DNA from: Ramlibacter sp.
GTDB taxonomy: Bacteria > Pseudomonadota > Gammaproteobacteria > Burkholderiales > Burkholderiaceae_C
Direction of reading: 5' to 3'
DNA length: 64,000 nt
Assembly: GCA_030695945.1 (NCBI GenBank)
Contig: JAUYOG010000026.1
Coordinates: forward strand, 21,906-85,905
The first letter of the stretch is position 1. Every line of letters begins with the position of its first letter. The notes beneath the pieces were generated by a model, which saw only the letters and a program-made list of their open reading frames with translations, did no database searches and was not told the origin of the DNA. The position numbers were made by a program, and so were the translations under genes. This document shows positions 8,382 to 16,164 of the stretch, in pieces.

Positions 8382-9776
8382 ATGCTCAAGATCGTCTTCC
8401 TGCTGCTCATGAGCGGCGGCCTGCCCGTGGCCATCGCGATGGCCGGCTCCGCCCTCCTCTATATCCTGTGGACGGGCAACCTGCCGGCCTTCGTGGTGAT
8501 CCACCGCATGGTGAGCGGCATCGACAGCTTCCCGCTGCTGGCCGTGCCCTTCTTCATCCTCGCCGGCAACCTGATGAACAACGCCGGCATCACCAACCGC
8601 ATCTACAACTATGCGCTGGCGCTGGTGGGCTGGCTCAAGGGCGGCCTGGGCCACGTGAACGTGGTGGGCTCGGTGGTATTTGCCGGCATGAGCGGCACGG
8701 CCATCGGCGACGCGGCCGGCATCGGCACCATCGAGATCAAGGCCATGACCGACCATGGCTACAGCAAGGAATTTTCGGTTGGCGTGACGGCGGCGTCGGC
8801 CACGCTGGGCCCGATCATCCCGCCGAGCCTGCCCTTCGTGATCTACGGGATGATGGCCAACGTGAGCGTGGGCGCGCTGTTCCTCGCGGGCATCCTGCCC
8901 GGTGCACTGATGGCCCTCCTGATGATGCTCACCGTGGCGTACTTCGCCCACAAGAACGGCTGGGGCGGCGATGTCAAGTTCGAATGGCCGCGCCTTAACA
9001 AGGCCATCGCGGAAACGCTGGTGGTCATCGTCTGGCCGGTGGCGCTGTGGCTGTTGATCGTCAAGGCCGGCCTGCCGGCGCAGCTCACCGTCGCCGCGGG
9101 CCTGGTGGTGTTGTTCGCGGCGGACAAGTTCTTCAACTTCCTGGCCGTGCTGCCGATCATGACGCCCGTGCTGCTGATCGGGGGCATGACCACCGGTATC
9201 TTCACGCCCACCGAAGGCGCGATCGCGGCCTGCCTCTGGGCCATGGTGCTGGGCTTCGGCTGGTACCGCACGCTCCAGTGGAAGTCGTTCGTGAAGATCT
9301 GCCTGGATACGGTGGAGACCACGTCCACCGTGCTCTTCATCGTCGCGGCCGCCAGCATCTTCGGCTGGATGCTCACGGCCACCGGTGTCACCGCCGCGAT
9401 TGCCGAAAGCGTGCTCGGCTTCACCCGGGAACCCTGGGTGTTCCTGCTGCTCGCGAACCTGCTGATGCTGTTCGTCGGCTGCTTCCTGGAGCCGACCGCG
9501 GCGATCACCATCCTCGTTCCCATCCTGGTGCCGATCTGCCAGCAACTGGGCATCGACCTCGTGCACTTCGGGCTGGTGATGGTGCTGAACCTGATGATCG
9601 GCCTGCTGCACCCGCCGATGGGCATGGTGCTTTTCGTGCTGGCGCGCGTCGCCAAGCTCTCGGTGGAGCGCACGACGATGGCCATCCTGCCGTGGCTGGT
9701 GCCGCTGCTCGCATCGCTCGTGATCATCACGTACATGCCGAAGCTGGTGCTCTGGCTTCCCAAAATGTTCTACTGA
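8382..9776 (+). CDS. dctM: TRAP transporter large permease, DctM family
   Basis: A 464-residue protein with about 12 hydrophobic segments. Family signatures are visible: PLLAVPFFILAGNLMNNAGI, GTAIGDAAGIG, FSVGVTAASATLGPIIPPSLPFVIYG and GMTTGIFTPTEGAIAA. DctM is the sodium-coupled channel that moves the substrate released by DctP. It lies 25 bases after dctQ and its stop is followed at once by the start of the UxaA-family gene (ATG at 9778), so the transporter and the first catabolic enzyme are one operon. No damage to the frame is seen. Confidence 0.95.
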   Translation: MLKIVFLLLMSGGLPVAIAMAGSALLYILWTGNLPAFVVIHRMVSGIDSFPLLAVPFFILAGNLMNNAGITNRIYNYALALVGWLKGGLGHVNVVGSVVFAGMSGTAIGDAAGIGTIEIKAMTDHGYSKEFSVGVTAASATLGPIIPPSLPFVIYGMMANVSVGALFLAGILPGALMALLMMLTVAYFAHKNGWGGDVKFEWPRLNKAIAETLVVIVWPVALWLLIVKAGLPAQLTVAAGLVVLFAADKFFNFLAVLPIMTPVLLIGGMTTGIFTPTEGAIAACLWAMVLGFGWYRTLQWKSFVKICLDTVETTSTVLFIVAAASIFGWMLTATGVTAAIAESVLGFTREPWVFLLLANLLMLFVGCFLEPTAAITILVPILVPICQQLGIDLVHFGLVMVLNLMIGLLHPPMGMVLFVLARVAKLSVERTTMAILPWLVPLLASLVIITYMPKLVLWLPKMFY

Positions 9777-9777
9777 T

Positions 9778-11304
9778 ATGACTCCTTTCATCCGACTCCA
9801 TCCGCAGGACGACGTCCTCATCGCCCGCTCGCAGCTCGTGGGCGGCACCCAGGCCGAGAACGTCGTCGTCAAGGGCCTCATCCCGCCCGGTCACAAGGTG
9901 GCCACGCGCGCCATCGCCGAGGGCGAACCGGTGCGCCGCTATAACCAGATCATCGGCTTCGCCACCCGGCCGATCGCGCCCGGCGAGCATGTGCACACGC
10001 ACAACCTCGGCGTGGGGGACAAGGGGGGCGACTTCGCGCGCGACTATGCCTTCGGCGCGGACGTGAAGCCGCAAACTGCGCTGCGCCAGGCGACATTCAT
10101 GGGCATCAAGCGCGCGGACGGCCGCGTGGCCACGCGCAACTACATCGGCGTCCTCTCCAGCGTGAATTGCTCGGCCACTGCCGCACGGGCGATCGCCGAC
10201 CACTTCTCGCGCCAGAACCATCCCGAGGCACTGGCCGCCTATCCCAACGTGGACGGCGTCGTCGCCCTCACCCACGGCACCGGCTGCGGCATGGACACCG
10301 AAGGGCTGGGCATGCAGATCCTCGAGCGCACGCTTGCCGGCTACGCCACACACGCCAACTTCTGGGGCGTGCTGGTGGTGGGGCTGGGCTGCGAGGCCAA
10401 CCAGATCAACGCGTGGCTGGCGCACAGCAGCCTGCGCGAGGGCGACACGCTCAAGGTGTTCAACATCCAGGACACCGGCGGCACGCGCAAGACCGTGGAG
10501 AAAGGCATCGCCCTCATCAACGAGATGCTGCCGCGCGCCAATGCGGTCAAGCGCGAGCCCTGCGGCGCGGAACACATCACGATCGGCCTGCAATGCGGCG
10601 GCTCGGACGGCTACTCCGGCATCAGCGCCAACCCCGCGCTCGGCGCGGCGGTGGACATCCTGGTGGCGCACGGCGGCACGGCCATCCTCTCGGAGACGCC
10701 CGAGATCTACGGCGCCGAGCACCTGCTGACGCGCCGTGCCGTCAAGCGCGAGGTGGGTGAAAAGCTGATCGAGCGCATCAAGTGGTGGGAGCACTACACC
10801 CAGGTCAACGAGGGCGAGATGAACAACAACCCCTCGCCGGGCAACAAGGCCGGCGGCCTGACGACCATCCTGGAGAAATCCCTGGGCGCGGTGGCCAAGG
10901 GCGGCACGTCCAACCTGCAGGCGGTCTACGAATACGCCGCGCCGGTGACGGACCACGGCTTCGTCTACATGGACACGCCCGGCTATGACCCGGTGAGCGC
11001 GACGGGCCAGGTGGCCGGCGGCGCCAACATCATCTGCTTCACCACCGGACGCGGCTCGGCCTACGGCTGCGCGCCCTCGCCCTCGCTCAAGATAGCGACC
11101 AACTCCGCGCTGTGGCAGCGGCAGGAAGAGGACATGGACATCAACTGCGGCGAGATCATCGACGGCAAGGCGTCCATCCAGGAGATGGGCCAGCGCATCT
11201 TCGAGCTGGTGCTGGCCACGGCTTCGGGCGAGAGCTCCAAGAGCGAGCGGCACGGCTACGGCCAGAACGAATTCGTGCCGTGGCAAGTCGGCGCGGTGAT
11301 GTAG
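9778..11304 (+). CDS. UxaA/GarD-family sugar-acid dehydratase (altronate dehydratase-like)
   Basis: A 508-residue protein combining an N-terminal SAF domain (about residues 10-90, HKVATRAIAEGEPVRRY) with the long catalytic region of altronate and galactarate dehydratases. Family blocks include GYQR-type NYIGVLSSVNCSAT, HGTGCGM, GLGCEANQ, CGGSDGYSGISANPA and GRGSAYGCAPSPSLKI. The conserved cysteines suit iron-dependent dehydration of an aldonate to a 2-keto-3-deoxy acid. In this operon it should supply the substrate for the SDR and FAH-family enzymes. Full-length fusions such as this are also called UxaA family hydrolases; the actual sugar acid is unknown. Confidence 0.9.
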   Translation: MTPFIRLHPQDDVLIARSQLVGGTQAENVVVKGLIPPGHKVATRAIAEGEPVRRYNQIIGFATRPIAPGEHVHTHNLGVGDKGGDFARDYAFGADVKPQTALRQATFMGIKRADGRVATRNYIGVLSSVNCSATAARAIADHFSRQNHPEALAAYPNVDGVVALTHGTGCGMDTEGLGMQILERTLAGYATHANFWGVLVVGLGCEANQINAWLAHSSLREGDTLKVFNIQDTGGTRKTVEKGIALINEMLPRANAVKREPCGAEHITIGLQCGGSDGYSGISANPALGAAVDILVAHGGTAILSETPEIYGAEHLLTRRAVKREVGEKLIERIKWWEHYTQVNEGEMNNNPSPGNKAGGLTTILEKSLGAVAKGGTSNLQAVYEYAAPVTDHGFVYMDTPGYDPVSATGQVAGGANIICFTTGRGSAYGCAPSPSLKIATNSALWQRQEEDMDINCGEIIDGKASIQEMGQRIFELVLATASGESSKSERHGYGQNEFVPWQVGAVM

Positions 11305-11312
11305 GGGGACGC

Positions 11313-12368
11313 ATGGCCAAGACTCTCCAAGCAGCCGACCTGCGCTCCCAGGTCGCCAGGATCATCGCCGCGGCCGGCAGCAGCCCCGAAGAGGCGCGCA
11401 CCGTCGCCGACAACCTGGTGCTGGCCAACCTGAGCGGACACGATTCGCACGGCGTGGGCATGGTGCCGCGCTATGTGGACGCCGTCCTAGAGGGCGGGCT
11501 GAAACCCAACTCGAGCGCCAAGGTGCTGCTGGACGGCGGCGCTCTGCTGTCGCTGGACGGGCAGCGCGGCTACGGCCAGGTCGTCGGCGAGCAGGCGATG
11601 GCCCTGGGCATGGCGCGCGCGAAGGAACTGGGCAGCTGCGTCATGGCGCTGGCCAACGCGCACCACCTGGGCCGCATCGGCCATTTCGCCGAGATGGCGG
11701 TGGCGCAGGGGCTGGTGGCCATCCATTTCGTCAACGTGCAATCGCGGCCGGTGGTGGCGCCCTGGGGCGGCTCCGACGGGCGCTATGGCACCAACCCCTG
11801 CTGCATCGGCGTGCCTCTCAAGGGGCGCGACCCCTTCGTGCTGGACTTCGCGACCAGCCGCGTCGCGCAGGGCAAGATGCGCGTCGCCCACAACGAGGGC
11901 CGCCAGGTCGAGCCGGGCTACCTGATCGACGAGAAGGGACTTCCCACGACCCATCCCGGCGTCGTGGTCGTACCGCAGTCCAACGGCCTGTTCGGCGCGT
12001 TGATGGCTTTCGGCGAGCACAAGGGCTACGGCATGGCCGTCGCGTGCGAGCTGCTGGGCGGCGCGCTCACGGGCACCGGCACCTGGCACCAGCCCGCCGA
12101 CAACCGGCGCTCCGTCATCAACGGCATGCTCACCATCCTCATCGACCCGCAGAAGCTCGGCACCCGCGCCAGCTTCGAGCAGGAGGCTCTGGCCTTCGTC
12201 GACTGGCTCAAGGAAAGCCCGCCCGCGCCCGGCTCCGACGCCGTGCGCATCGCGGGCGACCCGGAGCGCGAGGCGCGCGTCCGGCGCGAACGGGATGGCA
12301 TCGTCATCGACGACACGACGTGGGCGGAGATCGCCGCGGCCGCCGGGAAGGTCGGCGCCCGGGTCTAG
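11313..12368 (+). CDS. Ldh2-family malate/lactate/ureidoglycolate-type dehydrogenase
   Basis: A 351-residue NAD(P)-dependent dehydrogenase of the Ldh2/YlbC/DpkA fold. Characteristic stretches are SGHDSHGVGMVPRY with the catalytic His region near residues 45-50, ANAHHLGRIGHF, PWGGSDGRYGTNP and FGEHKGYGMA. I start at the ATG at 11313, which follows GGGGGAC and lies eight bases after the upstream stop. Relatives act on 2-hydroxyacids and on 2,3-diketo-L-gulonate. Here it could oxidise the hydroxyacid released by the FAH-family hydrolase, or a sugar acid at C2. It is the last gene of the plus-strand operon. Confidence 0.9.
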   Translation: MAKTLQAADLRSQVARIIAAAGSSPEEARTVADNLVLANLSGHDSHGVGMVPRYVDAVLEGGLKPNSSAKVLLDGGALLSLDGQRGYGQVVGEQAMALGMARAKELGSCVMALANAHHLGRIGHFAEMAVAQGLVAIHFVNVQSRPVVAPWGGSDGRYGTNPCCIGVPLKGRDPFVLDFATSRVAQGKMRVAHNEGRQVEPGYLIDEKGLPTTHPGVVVVPQSNGLFGALMAFGEHKGYGMAVACELLGGALTGTGTWHQPADNRRSVINGMLTILIDPQKLGTRASFEQEALAFVDWLKESPPAPGSDAVRIAGDPEREARVRRERDGIVIDDTTWAEIAAAAGKVGARV

Positions 12369-12373
12369 GGCCT

Positions 12374-12397
12374 GTTCACACTATCGATGATGTGAAC
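12374..12397. repeat. 24-base near-palindrome after the sugar-acid operon
   Basis: The two halves GTTCACA and TGTGAAC flank a centre containing ATCGAT. Twenty of 24 positions are self-complementary. It begins five bases after the dehydrogenase stop. It may form a terminator hairpin, though without a U-tract, or bind a dimeric protein. Confidence 0.45.
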
Positions 12398-12428
12398 GCG
12401 GCTGGAGTCACGACTGGCCGATACCCCG

Positions 12429-12712
12429 CGGCAAAGCTGTGCGCGGGCGGGCTGCGGCGCGATGGCTACGGCGTTCGGTGTGGCTGCTTCGCAGCGACAC
12501 CGAATTCCTTGCGCCGGGCGAGCCCGCGACCCGCGCGAAAGAACTCGCCTTCGCTACGCTGCGGCTCAAACAGCTTTCGCGAGCATGAGACGTACGCCCG
12601 GCTCGATCCGCGGGCTGCGCCCGCTCTCGTAGCCGGGCTGGGTCGCAGCCTCTCCCGCCGCAAGCGCCTGTGCTTTATTCGCACCGCAGCCCGCCCACGC
12701 ACAGCTTTGCGG
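12429..12712 (+). repeat. Structured foldback repeat, copy A
   Basis: A 284-base non-coding element bounded by 29-base inverted arms (12429-12457 and 12684-12712, 27 of 29 paired). A 17-base core, GCGGCGCGATGGCTACG, lies at 12454-12470 and is identical in copies B and C. Inside are a small hairpin (TCGGTGT 12475-12481 with ACACCGA 12497-12503) and a second stem (12508-12532 with 12640-12664, 21 of 25 paired) around a conserved TTCAAACAG-like, GCGAGCATGA loop. The 3' flank carries TGTGCTTTATTCGC, also in copy C. The stem sequences differ from those of the other copies but stay paired. Small open frames across it are not credible genes. Confidence 0.85.
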
Positions 12713-12732
12713 ATGCCGGGTTGGCGCACCAC

Positions 12733-12748
12733 CGGTGGCGCGCCACCG
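12733..12748. repeat. 16-base perfect palindrome between repeat copies A and B
   Basis: CGGTGGCGCGCCACCG is fully self-complementary and sits in the 47-base spacer between the facing 3' ends of copies A and B. It may be a recombination or cruciform point. No gene is seen here. Confidence 0.6.
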
Positions 12749-12759
12749 CTTCACGCCAA

Positions 12760-13032
12760 GCCGCGCACGGCCGGGTCGCGGTGCGAATAAGGCCCAGGCG
12801 CCCGCGGTGGACGGTCTGGCGGCCCAGCGACGCTACGAGAGCGTGCGCAGCACGCGGATCGAGCGGCGCGTACGTTTCTGACTCGCAAAACCTGTTTGAA
12901 CCGCAACGCAGTGGAGGTGAGTTGTTTTGCGCTGGGCCGCCAGACCGTCCAGCGCGGGGGATTCGGTGGGAAGCCGCGCAGCGGCGCTACCGAACGCCGT
13001 AGCCATCGCGCCGCGACCCGGCCGTGCGCGGC
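12760..13032 (-). repeat. Structured foldback repeat, copy B (reverse orientation)
   Basis: A 273-base element in the orientation opposite to copy A. Outer arms 12760-12781 and 13011-13032 are a perfect 22-base inverted repeat whose sequence differs from the arms of copy A. The inner stem 12809-12829 with 12930-12950 is a perfect 21-base inverted repeat. The small hairpin is TTCGGT 12962-12967 with ACCGAA 12989-12994. The 17-base core is at 12998-13014 on the minus strand. With copy A it fills the 12369-13096 gap between the convergent dehydrogenase and pdeM genes. Confidence 0.85.
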
Positions 13033-13096
13033 GTCGCCACGTGTTGGTGTCAACAGGGCCCGTGAGCGGGTGCCTTGGCGCTTGCCTGAAAAGGCC

Positions 13097-13783
13097 CTAG
13101 GCGATCGGCAATGCTGGAATCGCCCGGACGACGTCGTCGGCCACGGGGAAAATCCTGTCGCCCGCGCGCGGCTCGATGCGGTGCATCCCGGTGAAACTGC
13201 CGAACGCGGGCAACACACCCGTGGCATGTTGCGGCATCGCGCCGGTATCGTCCCCGAACCAGAAGCAGGGCAGGCGCAGCCGCTCGAACGCGCGGCCGCC
13301 CACGCTGATGCACGGGTGCCAGTGGCCGGCCAGCACGTACGCGCCCGCGATGGTTTGCGGGTGATGGCAGAGCGCGAAAGGCCCCAGCGGCAGCGGCTCG
13401 TCCACGACGTCGATGCCCAGGCCGGCCGGCGGATCGCCGGCACGGTCGTCATGATTGCCCCGGACCAGGGTCAGAGCGATGTCCGCATGGGCCGCGCGCC
13501 AACGCTGCAGCGCGTCCAGCGTTGGCGCGGCATGGGAGCGGCGCGAATGCAGGAAGTCGCCCAGGAACACGACTCGCTTTGCCTTCGTTTGGGCCAGCGC
13601 GGCCGAAAGACCGTCCAGCGTTTCGGTGGTGGTGCCCTGCGGCACCGGCACGCCCAGCTTGCGAAAGCTCACGGCCTTGCCGAAATGGGCATCGGCCACC
13701 AGCAATGTCTCCTGCGCGGACAAGAGCGCCGCACCACTGGGATGCAGCACGACGTCGGCGTCGGCGACACGGATTCGGAGCAT
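13097..13783 (-). CDS. pdeM: Ligase-associated DNA damage response endonuclease PdeM
   Basis: A 228-residue calcineurin-like metallophosphoesterase. Metal-ligand motifs appear in order: LLVADAHFGKA (DxH), VVFLGDFLHSR (GD), LVRGNHDDR (GNHD), LCHHP and LAGHWHP (GHxH). This pattern and length fit the PdeM family, usually found with a DNA ligase, an exonuclease and an Lhr-type helicase in a DNA-repair set. None of these partners is in the window, so the gene stands alone here. It lies downstream of slmA on the same strand, with a large GC-rich inverted repeat between them. Confidence 0.87.
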   Translation of the reverse strand: MLRIRVADADVVLHPSGAALLSAQETLLVADAHFGKAVSFRKLGVPVPQGTTTETLDGLSAALAQTKAKRVVFLGDFLHSRRSHAAPTLDALQRWRAAHADIALTLVRGNHDDRAGDPPAGLGIDVVDEPLPLGPFALCHHPQTIAGAYVLAGHWHPCISVGGRAFERLRLPCFWFGDDTGAMPQHATGVLPAFGSFTGMHRIEPRAGDRIFPVADDVVRAIPALPIA

Positions 13784-13798
13784 GGGAAGTGAGATTAC

Positions 13799-13886
13799 TC
13801 CCTCCCCCTCCGGGGGGAGGGCCGGGGTGGGGGCATGCGTGCCACTGCCGATGCCCCCACCCTAACCCTCCCCCGGAGGGGGAGGG
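13799..13886. terminator. Long GC-rich inverted repeat downstream of slmA
   Basis: The arms (13799-13836 and 13851-13886) both carry the CCCTCC and GGGGGAGGG blocks and the GTGGGGGCAT / ATGCCCCCAC block, around a 14-base loop. A run of four A follows on the plus side. The element fills the gap between slmA and pdeM. Its form is that of a dispersed palindromic repeat also able to act as a strong terminator. Only one copy is visible in this window. Confidence 0.65.
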
Positions 13887-13892
13887 GAAAAG

Positions 13893-14534
13893 TCAGAGCA
13901 TTCTCGCCAGGCTGGCTTCCAGGTGTTCGGAGGGCGCGCGCTTGAAGCCCGAGCGCGCGAAGCGCTGCAGGCGGCCGACCACGAAGGCGGTAAGCATGGA
14001 GGCGCGCACCTGCGCGTCCAGGCTGGGCGTGGCCGAGCCGTCGCCGTCGGCGGCGACGCGCAGGCTCTGCTTGAGCGTGGACTCGATCTTGTCGAAGAAC
14101 TGGTTCATGCGCTGCTGCAGGCGCTCGTTCTCGAACACCAGGGCGTCGCCCACCATCACGCGCGTCATGCCGGGGTTCTTCTCGGCGAACTGCAACAGCA
14201 TGGCCACGGTCTTGGCGGCCTGCGGGCTGCCGGCCGGCTCGCGCTCGCCAATCTGGTTGACCAGCGTGAAGACGCTCTGCTCGATGAACTCGATAAGGCC
14301 CTCGAACATCTGGGCCTTGCTCGCGAAGTGGCGGTACAGCGCAGCTTCGCTCACGTCCAGGCGCGCGGCCAGCGCGGCCGTGGTGATGCGCTCGGCGCCG
14401 GGCTGCTCGAGCATGGTGGCGAGCGCCTGCAGGATCTGCACGCGGCGCTCGCCGGGCTTGGGGCGCTTGCGCGCCGGCGCCGCGGCTTCCGGGGCGACCG
14501 GGACATCGGAACTGCTGAACTCGGCGTCGGGCAT
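13893..14534 (-). CDS. slmA: Nucleoid occlusion factor SlmA (TetR fold)
   Basis: A 213-residue TetR-type protein. The DNA-binding helices (residues about 30-75: ITTAALAARLDVSEAALYRHFASKAQMFEGLIEFIE) and the core NPGMTRVMVGDALVFENERLQQRMNQFF follow SlmA, which blocks FtsZ assembly over the chromosome, rather than drug-type TetR repressors. The ATG at 14534 is chosen; a TTG three codons upstream is the alternative. A 20-residue Ala/Pro-rich N-terminal tail precedes the HTH. It belongs to a minus-strand series with argB and a two-component system; argB near slmA is common in Burkholderiales, from memory. Confidence 0.88.
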   Translation of the reverse strand: MPDAEFSSSDVPVAPEAAAPARKRPKPGERRVQILQALATMLEQPGAERITTAALAARLDVSEAALYRHFASKAQMFEGLIEFIEQSVFTLVNQIGEREPAGSPQAAKTVAMLLQFAEKNPGMTRVMVGDALVFENERLQQRMNQFFDKIESTLKQSLRVAADGDGSATPSLDAQVRASMLTAFVVGRLQRFARSGFKRAPSEHLEASLARML

Positions 14535-14636
14535 GGCTTGCAAGATATGTGTTCAATTGATTCTCGCACAGCCCAGGCTAGGGGTTTCCGCCTATGGCAC
14601 GACACTTGCCGTGCCATGCGCCCCAAGAGTGCGCGC

Positions 14637-16010
14637 TCACCCCGCGAACGCCAGCGAAACCTTCAGGCCACGACCGCCGGCCGCCGGCTGCATCTCGAGG
14701 TGGCTGTGATGCGCCTGCGCGATTTCCTCCGCGATCGCCAGCCCCAGGCCGTTGCCCTCTCCCTGTGTTCCCTTGACGCGGTAGAAGCGCTCCAGGACGC
14801 GCGGGCGCTCCGCCGGCGCGACGCCGGGGCCGTCGTCCTCGACCTCGACGAAAGCGCGGCCTTCGCGGTGGCCACAGCGGATCGTCACCGTGCCGCCCTG
14901 CGGCGTGTACTTGACGGCGTTGTCCACCAGGTTGCCCAGGAGCTCGCGCAGCAGCCACTCATGCCCCATCACCTGCGCGGGCTGGGCGTCCAGGCCGAGG
15001 TCGATGCGCTTTGCGGTGGCGGCATCCAGGTGCTGCTCCAGCATGGCTTCGCACAGGTCCTTGAGGTCCACCCGCTGCATGGGCTGCGCCTGCATCGTGC
15101 GCGCGTCGGCGCGGGACAGCGCCAGCAGCTGGTTGGCCAGCTGCGAGGTGCGCCGGGTGGCGCCGCGCAGCTTGTTGACCTGCTCGGTGCGCAGCCGCAC
15201 CGTGCCGTCCCCGGGGCTGGCCGCGTTGGCGGCCTGGGCCCAGGCTTCCACCTGCGCCTGCAGCCCGGCGAGCGGCGTGCGCAGCTGGTGGGCGGCGTCG
15301 GCAATGAAGCGCCGCTGGCTCTCGGCCTGGACGTTGACCAGGCCGAACAGGCGGTTGAGCGAGTTGACCAGGGGCCGCACCTCCTCGGGCGACGCGCCCG
15401 CGTCGATGGACGTGAGGTCGCGCGGCGAGCGGCGCTCGACAGCCTCGCGCAGGTCGAGCAGGGGCTTGAGCGCGCGCTCCACCGCCCAGCGCACGGCGAA
15501 CGCGGCGGCCGCCACGAGCACGAGGTTGGGCAGCAGCACCTTGATCAGGATGGAACGGGCCCACTGCTGGCGCGGATCGGAGCCGTCGGCGAGCGCCACG
15601 GTGACTTCCCCCAGCACCGTTTGCTGCCGCTGGCGCACGATGCGCCACGTGACGCCCAGGTTCTCTTCGCTGTGGAATTCCGGCTCCGTCGTGGTGGGCG
15701 GCAACGCGGCCAGCCACGGGTCGCCGCGCAGGGCCTTGCCATCGGCGTCCGAGATCACGTACGCATGGTCGCTGCCCTTGACGAACTCCTCGACCGCGGG
15801 CGCCAGCAGCAGGATGGGCGCGTCACCGGGCTCCGCTCCCTCGCCGATCACCGAGTCGGCCAGCAGCGGCACCAGCGCCAGCAGCCGCTGGTCCTGCTGC
15901 GCGGCCACGTTGTCGGCGGAGCGGTAGTCGAACCAGGCGTTGAGCAGCGCCAGCAGGATCAACGGCGAGATCAGCATCACCAGCAGGCGGCGGCGCAGGC
16001 CGGACGTCAT
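14637..16010 (-). CDS. Two-component sensor histidine kinase, TctE/QseC type
   Basis: A membrane-bound kinase of 457 residues from the ATG at 16010; an in-frame GTG at 16073 would add 21. A first membrane helix (LLVMLISPLILLALLNAWF) is followed by a roughly 130-residue periplasmic domain, a second helix (VLLPNLVLVAAAAFAV), HAMP-like linker, and the HisKA box FIADAAHQLRTPLAGL. The ATPase boxes are NLVDNAVKYTP, VEDDGPGV and GNGLGLAI. It pairs with the response regulator gene just upstream. The stimulus is unknown; TctE and QseC relatives respond to carboxylates, metals or antimicrobial stress. Confidence 0.9.
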   Translation of the reverse strand: MTSGLRRRLLVMLISPLILLALLNAWFDYRSADNVAAQQDQRLLALVPLLADSVIGEGAEPGDAPILLLAPAVEEFVKGSDHAYVISDADGKALRGDPWLAALPPTTTEPEFHSEENLGVTWRIVRQRQQTVLGEVTVALADGSDPRQQWARSILIKVLLPNLVLVAAAAFAVRWAVERALKPLLDLREAVERRSPRDLTSIDAGASPEEVRPLVNSLNRLFGLVNVQAESQRRFIADAAHQLRTPLAGLQAQVEAWAQAANAASPGDGTVRLRTEQVNKLRGATRRTSQLANQLLALSRADARTMQAQPMQRVDLKDLCEAMLEQHLDAATAKRIDLGLDAQPAQVMGHEWLLRELLGNLVDNAVKYTPQGGTVTIRCGHREGRAFVEVEDDGPGVAPAERPRVLERFYRVKGTQGEGNGLGLAIAEEIAQAHHSHLEMQPAAGGRGLKVSLAFAG

Positions 16011-16110
16011 CCCGAGGGCGTCGGCGCCGCGAGTGGCGCGGCGCGGGTGCGTGCCGATGAAGCGCAGCGCCACGGCTCAGTCGGCGCCGGGCCGTCCCAA
16101 GGCGCCTGAA

Positions 16111-16158
16111 GCCCCCTCGGGGGGCAGCGCAGTACACGAAGTGACAAGCGTGGGGGCC
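16111..16158. repeat. Short intergenic palindromic repeat between response regulator and kinase genes
   Basis: The segment starts with the hairpin GCCCCCTCGGGGGGC (16111-16125) and ends with GCGTGGGGGCC. Sequences of this type are, from memory, scattered between genes in Comamonadaceae. It separates the kinase from its regulator and may act as a partial terminator or a stability element. I see only one copy in this window. Confidence 0.45.
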
Positions 16159-16164
16159 ATTTGC

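Noticed and set aside
12466..13452. Small open frames across repeat copies A and B
   Set aside because: They lie within inverted repeats, have no ribosome sites or family motifs, and reach into the antisense strand of pdeM.
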